A stretch of 64,000 bases of DNA, from NCBI RefSeq assembly GCF_008831285.2, contig NC_045138.2, forward strand, positions 1,933,143 through 1,997,142, in the 5' to 3' direction. A program made the translations under genes and the position numbers. This document shows, one piece after another, positions 9,501 through 21,879 of this stretch. Source of the stretch: Nymphaea colorata. Lineage: Eukaryota; Streptophyta; Magnoliopsida; Nymphaeales; Nymphaeaceae. Under the pieces are notes generated by a model, which was given only the letters and a program-made list of their open reading frames with translations, was not told the origin of the DNA and did not search any database. Each line of letters opens with the position of its first letter. The stretch's first letter is position 1.

Positions 9501-11897
9501 ATGAGTGGTCCTCCAAAAAGATCACATGATGAAGCCGCATTTACCATGAAACGACCTCTTGAAGATGCTACTGCGTTTTCAAATCCAAGTGGAAAATCAA
9601 CTCAATCTGTTATAAATGACTATCATCCACCTTTTGAATCTGGCTTAGATGGGCGATTGGCAAAAGGCTCACGGTCTGAATCCCGTGATGTTGATAAAAG
9701 ATATGGTGTTGGTGTTCTTCCACTTTATCGAGTTTCTTCATCTAATGATCCTGCACTTGAAACAAGTGCGGATGCTAGGTCAGATACAAGGGAATTGAAG
9801 GACAACAGAGATTCAAGATCTGAAGTTAGAGAGGCAAAGGTAGATGCTAGGGAGCTATATGGAGATTCACGGTTAGATTCTCAATTGTTGAAAGCTGACA
9901 AAGACACAAGGTTAGAAAGTAGAGGAGATGACAAAGATCTCAAAGCTGAGAGAGAGACCATAACAAATTTTAAATATGAAAGTAAAATGGAAAAGGATGC
10001 ATATGTAGGAGGAGCGACACACTTGAGCTGGAAAGACCCTAAAGATCATCATCGAAAGCGATACCAGGATCCATCATTTGATAGTTATGAACCTTGGCGA
10101 GTTTCGCGGAGTATGTTGCATGGATCTGATGAGATAACTAAAAGTAACATACCAAGTGAAGACAAGGAGTACTTTGAAACTCGAGAGGCTGTTGGGGAGA
10201 ACAAGGTTGAGTGGAAGAGTGAAGAGAAATTCAGGGATAAGGAGCGAAAAAGGAAAGATGAGAAATCTAGGGATTGGATAGAGAGAGAAAAGGAGAAGAG
10301 CGATCGCCGTAAAGATCCTCAGCATGCTATCGGCAACAATGAGCGTAGAGAATCTGCAAGAGTTGAAAGAGAGCTTGACAGATCAGAAAAGGAAAGCATG
10401 GATGGTGGAAAAGACAAGGAAAGGCTAAAAGATAGGGAAAAGGAGCATGTAAAGAGAGAAATGCAGGATACCAATGAAAAAGAGTGTGTGCAGGGTGACA
10501 AGGAACACATAGAGGGAACTACTAAGGGGAATGAACCAGAAACTGCAGCTTTTGATCCAAAGCGAACAAAAGAATTTGAAGCATGGAAAGCCGGTGAAAG
10601 AGATTCCAAAGATAGGAAACGAGAAAGAGATCAAGATAATGAAGGAGATAGACAAGAAAAGCGTGGCAGGTCCTATGAAAAGGATGCTGATGATGGATTT
10701 GCAGGGGATGGGTCAACAGAGAGGGAGAGGGAAGGATTTAATTATGGAGTTCAACAACGTAGAAGAATGCTTCGACCAAGGGGGACTCTTCAATCAGCAA
10801 GTAGGGAATCTCGGCGCTCTCGTCAAAGAGATAACGAAGGGTACCATACCGACCTTTCTGCTTTATTTCATAAAAATGTCTGTTAGTTGTGGTTAAGCAT
10901 TTTTTTTATTTGTTTTCTTCCTGAAAGTCATAAGCTGTACTGTTTTTGTCAGCTGACATGTCTTTAACTTCTATGCAGCTATCATCTATTGAGAGTGTAT
11001 GTTACTTGCTCATTGAGGCATCAATATGTTGTCAAGTTAATGGTCGTTTTGGTACTTCATGGTGTAATCCAGTTATTATTATTATTTTTTGGGGGATACA
11101 TAAAAGTTTTTGCAGGAGACACTTCGGTGTAAGTATGGCACCTCACATAATATGTAGCCAACCATTATGGAGAACAGAACCTTATGGCTTATATAATGGA
11201 TATTGGTCATGGATAATTATTGTATGTTATAATACTGTCCTTTTATGGCATTTGGCATTTCTTTATGGCAAAGATGGGGATGAAAATGCTTTGATATTGT
11301 TTTCATTAACTTAAATATTCATTCCTAATGTGGCAATTACTTGACAAGGAGCATTACAAAAACCGACATATTAATGTTATTTATGCTAACATATGCCAAT
11401 GCGAAACTACATGACAGTGTCGTGGATTGGCGTTTATGGTTTTTGACTGATATATGTCGTGCCCCTGTTTTGGAAGTATTTTGCTTTTTAGGGTGCTGTT
11501 TACATGGTGCCTTGGCTTCTTAGTAATATCTCCTTGTTTTGGTCAAGTACATATATATCCCAATAAGATGAAGTTGGTGCTCATGTATTGTCTAGTTGCT
11601 GGATCTTCTAGTCAGCAACTTGGTGATTAGGATGTAAAATTTCCATGAACAAATTTACTTCTCAAGTTCAGTCAGTAAACTGTTTGTGTCCTAAGTTTCA
11701 TTATCCTTAAATTTTGAGTCCATTGCTACTTGTGTAATTTGTCTGAATCTGTTGTTGACAGTTATTAGGACCTGATATGGAGATTATGCATTATTACCAT
11801 GTTGTATGGATGCCGACACAATTTTTTATGTGAAATATGGGAAAAAATTCCAACCACAGCTTGTTTTATGAACCTGGACGTGTGTATGTGTGTGTGT

Positions 11898-11936
<39 letters not shown>

Positions 11937-14900
11937 CACCTTTATGACTAATCTCTCTGTGTCTAGGCTAAACCCTTCGATGTCTCCAAGTGTGGAAGCA
12001 GGGCATGTAGGCTTTGAGGTGTTGCACCTGAAATATCTGATGGTGGCTGCTTTATTTCAAGCACACAACAACAAATTTCTTTCTTTTCTTACCACACTTC
12101 AATGTTTTAAAAAATGAAGTGTTGTGGGACAGTGTTCACAATGTCAGAAACTGGCATTTTGGCCCTCTAGGAGGTCAAGTAATGGAGCTATTTATATTTA
12201 TAATGGTTTATAACTTAAGATAAAAGAAAAAAAAGATAAATTCTGAGGATGGGAGTTGTTTGTTCTTTGAAGAAATGTTTGTAACACTGGATGGCAAGAC
12301 ATGGTTGAGTGGTTGACTTAGGACTTGGGTCATGAATATGCCAATGGTAGACAGTCCCTTGAACTCATTCTGTCTTGTCTGTTGTAATGTAGATAGGAGG
12401 TTCTTCATGCATGGAGCATAATAACCATGGGATATATCTTGCATCAGATGACCAAGTTATCAGGACACTCATGTACTGCAGTTGTATTATGCCCCTGGTC
12501 AAAATGTGACAGAATATAGTATCCAGTTGCTCCTCTAAGATTTTTGTTATTAACGATGTGACATTGTTTTTCTAGTGAAAGGAGATTCAAAATGGATTCC
12601 AAGTTAAGCAGTCCCTGTATGGACAATCAGTTGTGTTGACACTTGAATTTACCTCCATCTCACTGGATCAGTTACATTTGTGCTTCAAGGGCAACAAATT
12701 GTTGAAGTTACTCCTGATTGAGCTTCAACAGAAAAATATGAGCTGTTTAACTTTTCTTTGAGATTCTTGCACATCCTTAGTTTCCAGTTTCTATTTTTTC
12801 AGTATGAAGCATCTTTAAACCTTTTAATTTAATTGTCATGCATCTGATAGTTGAAATTTGTTACTTTATTTCCACTTGATAGCTTCTTCCTGATCAGAGG
12901 TGCTGTCAAACTTGCTGTTTTTATTTTTGTCTTATCTTACTACAAATCCCATTTTTCTTTTTTCATTGTTTGCAGGTCTCAAGGTTAGCAGTGATCTTCC
13001 TCTTAACTGGTTTTTGCTTTGGCATAATTACTGCAAATCAGGACACTTTCAGCACCTTGGTGGCTCTGTCAGTTGTGAAAATCATGCCTGCACTTGTCCT
13101 CAAATTTAATTTTGGACTATTACCTTTCTGCTGGTTTTGTTTATTTGTTTTCTTCTGCTTATTCTTACTCCCAATATTATTTTGTACTGTTGCATGATGG
13201 GACGAACCAATTAGGTTTCGTCCTGGTTGATTTTCATGGCTTGACACCTATGAGGGAGTTGTGTTTCAGGAGAGTGGCTTCATTCATTCCTACATAATTT
13301 CCCACTAGAAACCATATGAATATGTGTTTCTTGAAGTGGGTAATGAAGATGTGCTTTATCCTATAATAAGATTGGTTCCATAATTCAGGGATTACTCAAC
13401 TTTTTTCTTGTTGATTTTCTTAACCAAACAGATGAAACAACTGTTTCTCCTGTACACTTGCTTAACAAATTACAACTTCTTGAGTGGGGCGTGTGGTCCT
13501 CTATGAAGGGCAAGACAGACCCAGAACTGCAGAATTTACCATTTATTCAGCCAGGATATTGTGCTATCTGGAAAGTTGCAACTGTGTCATCTGCTCTTGC
13601 ATGGGATTTGAGTCACAGTTGTGAAATTTTACAATGTTAGAAGCTGAATTTACTTCATTAGGATAAAAACGCATTCCATTTTAAGCATTACCATCTTCTA
13701 TTTTAGCAATATTAATTGGCCGAGTTCTCATAAAGCCCGATGTTAAATATATGGAAATTCTGTGGGGTTTGTGAGAGACTGTACCATCCGTTTGTTAGTT
13801 CCTTATTTTAAGACAAACTCCAGGATTGTGATTGTGTGGCAATGCATGTGGCCTATAAAAATATGTGTAAGTTAAATGTATGTGTTGGCCATAAGGTTAA
13901 TCAATCAAATCATTTAAACCTTTTCACCACTACTGCATTATTTTATACGTTTTGGCCTCTATTCCTGTGAAATATTTACCAGTTATATAGTGAAGTGTTT
14001 GATGAGTTTTTGGTACTTGAATTACATTAGTTTTCTCTTACTCTTACATGAGTTACCTGCCTACATGGTATAGAATTTTCAATGTCAACTAGATAAATTG
14101 CTGGTAAACGTTTTTACGTAAGGTGATGTTCTCATAATAGATGCATTTTTAAGTTCTTTCCACATTGTCTTCTTTTTCCCTGAGTTATTTCAACATGGTC
14201 CATGTTTTTTTCACCTTTTTCATGTTTATAAAAGATTTTCAACTATGTTATCAGTTCTTACATCCATCTATTTGTTAGTTGATATTATGATTGGCTTGTT
14301 TTGGGATATCTTTAAAGCATCCTTTTTTAACTTTTTTTTTTTGCTCCACTTCCCTCCTGTTACTTAGTTTCACTTTTTGGAGAACCTCAAGTTCGGTTCC
14401 TATCATTTATTATGCATTTTATTCATAAAGAGTCTTTCTAGGCTTTCTGATGATCTCTCTGAATATGCATGAAATTTCATTCCCAGTGTCTTTGTGGAAA
14501 TTAGTGAAAGACCTTTTTATTCAAATATTTATTTGACATCAATTTCAGGAAAACCTGAGTTATCAACTGTAGTATACAAGGTTGGTGAATGCATGCAAGA
14601 GCTTGTAAAATTGTGGAAGGAATTTGAAGGATCTCAAAGTGGCAAAACTGAAGTGTCTCAGAATGGAAAAAATGAAGATGGTGGTCACAGTGAAGGTCCA
14701 ACTCTGGAGATCAGAATACCAACTGAATATGTGACCGCCACAAACCGTCAGGTATGTACATCAGATATTTATGGAAGGTAATTTGTATGTTCTTGGTTAC
14801 TGGATACAACTTGAAAATCAGTATATGGCCAGTTTTCTATAAAAGCTTGTATCACTTCTTAGAAACAAGTTGTTCTCATCCCCATAAAAGCTTATCAAAT

Positions 14901-17900
14901 AAAGTAGGAATTTACAGTATTTTTAGTTATACTTATATCCAATGTATAGTTTTATGAAATCCAGAATTTTTTGTTAATACATCCTTTTCTTTGAGACAAT
15001 GCAATTATAAATGCTATAAAAAGGGTTGACATATCAAAGAGAACACTTGACTGTCTTCAATGCAATTGAAGGAGTTAGTAGTAATACTGTACAGGTGCAG
15101 CAGTGAATCTCCAAGTGGTAGCAAGAATTTCTCCAGGATATCTAATTCTTATTGCCCTACTAGGATGGATTGTGCTTTCACATATGTTAATAAGCTGATC
15201 TATTTCAGCCTTTACCTTGAAGCTGGATATTGCTGCAGTAATACACTTTCTAGGTCTTCTGTCCGGATGAGAGTCAATGGCATCTTGGGCACCTGTATAA
15301 GCTTGACTTAAGTCGTTCTTGGGTCAAATGGTTAACTAATTTAGTTAAATGAGCTGAGCATGAGCTAGGTCTTCAACTTGTATGAGCTGATTGAAGTGCA
15401 TATACATAATCCATTTTACATTTTCAGCAAAAAAGCCGCCTCTGGTATAATGCTGCATTGTGAATGATGTGATGAGCTTCACTGTCAAAAACCACCAGTC
15501 TTCTCTTTGAAATAAAATTTCCAAACTAAAGACAATTATGTTGGGCTTGGCGCAGCTAGGCTTTAGCTAGTAGCTAGGTCCTTCTAAACCCTGAGACACA
15601 TGCTTTTTCTTGCGTATGGTTAAGCACTAAGCAGGTCTTCTTTTGGACTTGTCTGACCAGACTGTACATTTTTGAGGTTTCTTCTGAGAAAACAATTACT
15701 CAGTCTCAGATGCAAAATGACATAAAAAATCATTTTCCTGCGGATAGAAGATCAGCTTTAGAAGCCCCAACAAAGTTCGGACTATTAGTTTTAAGATCTT
15801 ATATAATCTTATTCACACATTTGTAAAACATCTTTTCGTTTATATGTAATGTTTTGGATGTGGAGATTACGTCCATAAGGTAGATCCTAAAAGAATGTTA
15901 AAATGAAGGGACTTGTTGCATTAGTCTCAAAGAGATTGCAGGATTGGTTAGAAACATGTCTCATATATTGTGGGGATATTTAAAGCAACATATATATGTA
16001 CATATGTAATGTACGTATGTATGCATACATAAGGGTGGGCGTCGGGCCAGCCCGGCCCGGGTCGGCCCGTTGGGCCCGACCCGGCCCGGTCCGACGCCCA
16101 CCGGCATCCTCCCTCCCTCCCCTACCTGCTCCTTCCCCTTCCTTCCTTCCTCCCTCCCTCCCTCCCCTCTTCCCCTACCCGCTCCTTCCCCTCCCTCCCT
16201 CCCTCCCTCCCCTCTTGCCCTACCCGCTCCTTCCCCTCTTCCCCTACCCGCTCCTTCCCCTTCCTCCCTCCCTCCTCTCTTCCCCTCCCCTCTTGACCCT
16301 GACCCACCCAATGCCATCCCCGACGAGGAAGCCCTAAAAGCAAGATTGTGCGTTATATGTTTGCCGACTTCCTCCTCCAACTAAAATGGCACTTCCCGTC
16401 GTCCTGCACCTGCAATCGTCTGGCTTTGCAATCCTCAACAGGAATCCCAAAGCTAGATAGTCTGCGAGAGCGAGAGAGCGAGAGAGGGAGAGAGAGACAA
16501 GACGAGATGATGCGTGTATCGCCTCTGCCTCTCCCTCTCCATGGTTAGCCGTCGAGAGTTCACTTCTGTCTCAGAAGAATGCCCATCGGCAGCTGCTGCT
16601 CGTCCTCCTCTGATTAGGGTTTCAATGACGGAACATGCTGGAAGAGGTGAGTTAACGGGCCGGATCGGGCCGGGCCGGGCCGACCCGAGCTGCGTCATCT
16701 GGCCTGGTCCCGGCCCGGGACCCGGTTTTTCCGGCCCGGACCCTGGCCTGACCGGGCCGGGTACCGGGTACCCGATGGCAGCCCGGCCCGACGCCCAAGC
16801 CTATGCATACATGTATATAAAATCCTTTTTGCATATTCTAAATGTCCCCTCCTTTTTGTTTCTTTATTTTGTGCATTTCATTGTATGTGTTGCTTGTTTA
16901 AGATATGTTTTTAGTGCTTTTTCCTCAAATAATGTAAATAGCTGCCTGACTCATAAGAATACTCTCCTGATCGATACTATTTGGGCAGATGTGGTGCTAT
17001 TTTACATAAATTAGTTTTATTTGGCATGTACTATGTATTTCTTTAAGTGCTTTTTTTTTTTTGGTAAATATTGTTTTTTGGCGTTTTACACCTTCCATCA
17101 CTTGATTAATTTTCAGGAATATAGAGTCTTAGACTATTGTAGTTTGAGGGCAAAATTTGATCTTGTTATGGGCTTATATCACATTTTTAAATTTCAGATC
17201 TCTTGCTTTAATTTCTGGCATACAATGTGTATTGTTAACACTACCTGCTTGCTTTCACTTTTTTTTTTACCTTAATTTTTTGTTATGGTTGTATAAGTGC
17301 GTACTTGGGTTCGTGCATCCAGGTTAGAGGTGGCCAGTTATGGGGAACAGATGTGTATACTGATGATTCAGATCTAGTTGCAGGTTTGTCTTCTTTGTCT
17401 CTTGGTGTTTCTCTTCCAGATGCTTCCCAACTACATGTCGGTCATGAAAACATGCACCTTCTGACTTATTAAATGCTCTTCGTATACCTTTTTTTTTATC
17501 AGTTCTCATGCATACTGGCTACTGTCGTCCAACGGCCTCCTCCCCACCATCAGCTATCCAGGAATTTCGTGCACATATCAGAGTGCTTCCACCACAGGAA
17601 TGTGAGTCTGAATTTCGAACCATTTCCATCTTTACATGCATACGCATTCACTCATGCACATGGAAGGAGATCGTACCTTCTTGATACAGTTCAATTCCTT
17701 GTGATTGATTTCTGGTTATATTCAGTCCTTTTCTTGTTTAAAGTTTGTGGTTTTGATTTGCTTTGCCTTGGTGGTGTTCCAAGTGCTCTGTAGCTGCCTT
17801 TTCATTTAGCTGTTTTGGTGTTGTAACTTAGAAATGATAAGGAAACTGCTGTAATATGTTGAGTAGCTTTGGTAGACTGAAAGGTTCTGTGTAGCTGCTC

Positions 17901-20489
17901 TGACTTAATTTTGGCTTAGTCGCCTGCAGACTGTACCATTGTGGTTGTCTGCATGGAATACGGAATTTCTGTTATATATTTCTGCTGCCACCTTTCCTTT
18001 TGCTGGAACTACCCAGTCTGTGTCCAATTAAAGTACTTATTTCAATTTCAGGTTACATTTCAACATTGAGAAACAATGTTCGCTCTCGTGCTTGGGGTGC
18101 TGCTACTGGTTGTAGTTATCGTGTTGAACGATGCTGCATTGTGAAGGTGATCTTATATATGCATACATACAAACATACGTAAATGAAATTTCTTGTTGGT
18201 CTGCTGCTGTAATAGGACATCTTGGTGATGCATTTTTTCTTACCTTGCAGAAAGGTGGTGGCAGCATTGATCTAGAACCTTGTCTTACACACACTTCAGC
18301 CGTGGAGCCAACTTTAGCACCAGTTTCCACTGAGCGTACCATAACAACTAGATCTGCTGCATCCGTACGGGCATTTGCACTAGCTTTCACAAGCTTATTT
18401 GATTTAGCTCCCTAGTTTATGTATTTTTGGTTGTTCTACTATCTGAAATTCCTTTAAAATCCCTACAAGCAGGATTTCTCATACCATCTAAAGCATTGCC
18501 ACACTTTTTTTAAAAAGTTGCATTAAAATGTGAAAATAAGGGGAAAAAGTGAGAAACCTTGAAATTTGAAATTATTTGACAAAATGAAAATGTGGTCGAA
18601 ATATCAAGTTATGTTTGTGATACTTTTGCAAGTTAGAAAAGCAATGCATATTTTATTTTTTTGGGTTTCTTTAGCGTTTTAGTAATTATTTGGAACTTTA
18701 TAGATGTTTTTGTCAAATTAGTAGAAAATTATTATTTCATACTTTTTGTATTATTTTATTATATTTCCTTATTCTTTGAATTTCCAAGATCTTCCCAAGA
18801 AAATAAAATTTGCCAGTCAATATCTGATTAAATTCACGCCCATGAAATCCCTTGAACACTATTTGTGGCGATAGTTTATAACATATGAGAATGTCAGATT
18901 TTAGACGTATGGAAACTTATTGATGTATGTTCTCATCTAAATCTTGCTTTCAAGATATATTTTTGATAAACTGAATTAGATTTATCTGTTATTTAATTTG
19001 TGTGTCTCTGTCTAATTGAGCGTCTTTTAAGCGACTAAAGTATGGAAAACATTTTAAGTCATTGATGCATGTGACATCTGCATGTCCATTATTTTGTGTT
19101 TCTTTGGCTAGAGTTGCCAGACATTTCTAGAAAAAGATAACTTATAGTGAATCAATCACCTTGGCCATGTGGAAGTGATAACAATTTGGCCCATCATGGT
19201 AATGTTTCTCGGGGTATGCAGGTTGTTAATGCACATACATAAGGCCAAACTTGAAAAATAGTGCCATTCATTTCCTCATTCTGTACAAAGAATATTATTT
19301 GCTTTCTTTTTGAGCTACATTTTTTTTTATGTTTGATCTTCTTTTATGCTAATCAGTTATTTAAGTTGATCCTTTTTTCTGATCTAGTTAACCGTTTCCT
19401 TGTTCATAACACCTATTCAAGTCAGTTATTCTATTACTGAACTTTTTTTTCTCCCATGAACTTTTGCAATTGCTCATAAGGACTTGTAAGTTTTCGATTG
19501 TGGGTTTCTTATTGTTGTGCAGAATGCATTTCGCCTTCAAAGACTCGTGCGTGAAGTTACAATACAGTATAACCTATGCAATGAGCCGTGGTATGTGGTA
19601 TCTCCCCAAGTTTCTGTTTGTTACACACACATGGATATCCCTTTGTTGTATGTAGGTAAAATTTTTTTCATGAAGTTATGTATATGAATGTGCATTCAGA
19701 GAACTTCCAGTGAAATTTTTAGGAAGGGAAGAAAATTTTGCATGAAATTTTGCCTAATCAAACAAAAAATTAGAAAAGATGGTAATAGAACAAAGCCTGA
19801 AGCCAGAACCATTTTTTTAAGTTATCCTTGAAGGAAAAACCTAGTTCATGCAACAAATGATTTTTGCCATATCAGATCATTTACTTTGGAAAAGTAACAT
19901 ACCGATTTTTTTGTCTCTGTAGTAAAAAGTTCTGGAGGGCCTAGGCTTGCGTGGACCTTCAAAGAGCCAAGTGAAAAAAGGAAAAAAAGATAAGGAGGAA
20001 GAGGAAGAAGAATAAGAAAAGAAAGAAAAAACAGGGAAAAAAAAAGAATGAAGAAAGGAAACCCTAGAAAGGAAAATGGAAAAAATGAATTTAAAACTCT
20101 TTTGTTTTCACTTGGGCTCTTTGGTGGCTCAGCTTTTAGTAAAAAGAGGGGTTGGAGTCTATGGCCCAGATGTGCTTTTCAGTGTCGAGTTTCTCGTTCA
20201 GGAGAATTTGTTGGATATTTTGCTACACATTATCTGCATCAGCTAGTGGTGATTTTAAATTCGATTTCATTTTCTCCAGTTATGTCCTTGTTGCTGGATT
20301 TACCTGGTGATTGTTCTTTTCTGTTTGAACATGTTGCAGGGTTAAATACAGCTTAGGTACAGTTGCAGATAAGGGTCTGAAAAAACCACTTTTCACATCT
20401 GCTAGGTTGAAGAAGGGCGAAGTGTTGTACGTTGAAACACATTCAAACAGGTTCAGTACAATCATATGATACTCCAAAAATCCATCTGC

Positions 20490-20541
<52 letters not shown>

Positions 20542-21879
20542 TTTTCTTTTCTTTCTTTCCTCCTGCTATTGATGTTGACTGCAGAGTTCTTTCAATGTGC
20601 TGGACTTTGTCAGCCCAGTTGTTTATTGTGTGGATGATATTTATCCATGAGGATGGCTTAGATGACTCCATCTTCCAATTTTACTCTGCTTGGCATGCGT
20701 ATTGCATGTCAAATAAATTCATTCAGTATTTTTGTTAGTCTATCTTAAAATTGTTCTTTCGCTCCATCTTCCATGGTAACTTTTCAAGTGTTGCTCGGTG
20801 GTTGACTTTGACTAACCTAATTAATATTATTGTGTGCATCATTCCAGTAAAGTTGATTTTGGATGGTAAATAATAAAATCTTGTGTCCTTGTGCTTGAAG
20901 GTATGAGCTCTGCTACAATGGGGAAAAACCTGTTGGCAGTGTAACTATAAATTCCAATACACAAGAAAAAGGCTCTGCTGAACCTGAGAAGCATACAAAT
21001 AATCAATCTCATGCTCAAAACGGGGATCGCCATCCTGCCCGGATATGTAATGGTGGTGAAAGAGAGCCTCTTGTGGATGTTTTTAGATGGTCACGTTGCA
21101 AGCAGCCTCTTCCACAAAAGGTCGTGCGCTCCTTTGGCATACCTTTGCCCATTGAACATCTAGAGGTATAATTTTGACACTTTGCACAGTTATCTTGAGC
21201 TTTGATTGAATCAGGAAACAGAGACAGATTTCTTATTCAGGATAGCTTTTTCCCAGTTCTTTTTCAAATGATGCCGCAAGCTGCTTCTTGTAATGGAAAT
21301 TTAAAGATCTTCTCTTGTAACTTGAGAGTGTTACAAAAAGATAAGATCATGCATGTCATGTGAGGCTGTCCAATTTTTTGCCTCACCGAACAGATAATCA
21401 GTTCATTAAAAGTCATTTCTAGTTGAGGCGAGATAGGATGAGTGTCTAAACAAAGTGTCCATGTGATGAGTTCTAGATTTCCCAAACAAGTCAAGTTGCG
21501 TATATGCAACAAGTAGCAGTACTGTATCACTTGTCTGATAATCGGACAAAGAACCCTGTCTAATGACCGTGTTCTCATGCACGGCCACATTAATTCATCA
21601 GGATGAAGTTGCTGGTACTAGATGGTGACTTTACTTTGTTATAAAGCTGAATCCTGCTTTTGTCTGCATAGTAAAGCACCTTGTTGGGCTCTCATTTGTT
21701 TCTGCAGCTCTCTTATATGCAGATTCTCTTATCTTTTGAGATCTCTTACCATAAATCCTGGCATTTAGGTTTTGGAGGAGAATCTTGACTGGGAAGATGT
21801 GCAGTGGTCACAGACTGGAGTTTGGATTGCTGGGAAAGAATATGTGCTTGCTCGTGTGCATTTTCTTTCCCCGAATTAG
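9501..21879 (+). CDS. HDC1: HDC1-like histone deacetylation complex subunit (Rxt3 domain), 824 aa
   Basis: Coding exons: 9501-10840, 12976-12983, 14549-14751, 17323-17383, 17503-17601, 18052-18146, 18251-18364, 19523-19590, 20340-20450, 20901-21165, 21769-21879. All have GT/AG borders and the phases close exactly (2475 nt with stop). The first 446 residues are highly charged (Asp/Arg/Glu/Lys repeats such as DSR, RE, KER), a low-complexity tail typical of this family. The conserved C-terminal half has YKVGECMQELVKLW, then GGQLWGTDVYTDDSDLVAV, LMHTGYCRP, STLRNNVRSRAWG, SYRVERCCIVK, VFRWSRCKQPLPQK and WSQTGVWIAGKEY, matching plant proteins with the Rxt3 domain. In Arabidopsis, HDC1 is a scaffold of nuclear HDA6/HDA19 deacetylase complexes that affects growth and stress responses; that role is inferred here by family. 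Introns are unusually long (up to 2.6 kb). Confidence 0.9.
11898..11936 (+). repeat. (GA)n microsatellite in HDC1 intron
   Basis: GT repeats pass into about 38 bp of GA repeats inside the intron that precedes the micro-exon. Confidence 0.85.
12976..12983 (+). other. 8-nt micro-exon of the HDC1-like gene
   Basis: Exon GTCTCAAG is flanked by TTTGCAG on the left and GTTAGC on the right. The large exon ends with two bases of a codon (10840) and the next main exon (14549) needs one base before it, so an exon of length 3n+2 is required; direct joining gives a stop codon within three codons. Inserting these 8 nt yields NEGSQGKPELS in frame, which agrees with the family sequence as I remember it. 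Confidence 0.82.
16031..16801. mobile_element. hAT-like non-autonomous DNA element (771 bp) in an HDC1 intron
   Basis: The stretch is strikingly GC-rich in an AT-rich intron (14752-17322). Its ends are inverted: the left reads GGGTGGGCGTCGGGCC and the reverse complement of the right reads GGCTTGGGCGTCGGGCC, followed on both sides by GGCCCGG-rich subterminal repeats. Both flanks carry TATGCATACAT (16020-16030 and 16802-16812), an 11-bp match that contains any 8-bp target duplication of the kind hAT elements make. The interior has a pyrimidine (CCCTC) tract at 16106-16300 and a more complex stretch at 16320-16650. No transposase frame is present. It lies within an intron, so splicing of HDC1 need not be affected. 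Confidence 0.72.
20492..20540 (+). repeat. (AT)n-(GT)n-(GC)n compound microsatellite in HDC1 intron
   Basis: Alternating purine-pyrimidine run that changes from AT to GT to GC over about 50 bp, 40 bp after the donor at 20451. Such runs can adopt Z-DNA in principle. Confidence 0.85.

Noticed and set aside
10074..10716. Open frames on the minus strand opposite the large HDC1 exon
   Set aside because: They mirror the charged low-complexity coding sequence on the + strand and resemble no protein.
15961..16384. Pro-rich and Gly/Arg/Glu-rich open frames on both strands
   Set aside because: They come from the CCCTC tract inside the hAT-like element; simple sequence keeps several frames open.
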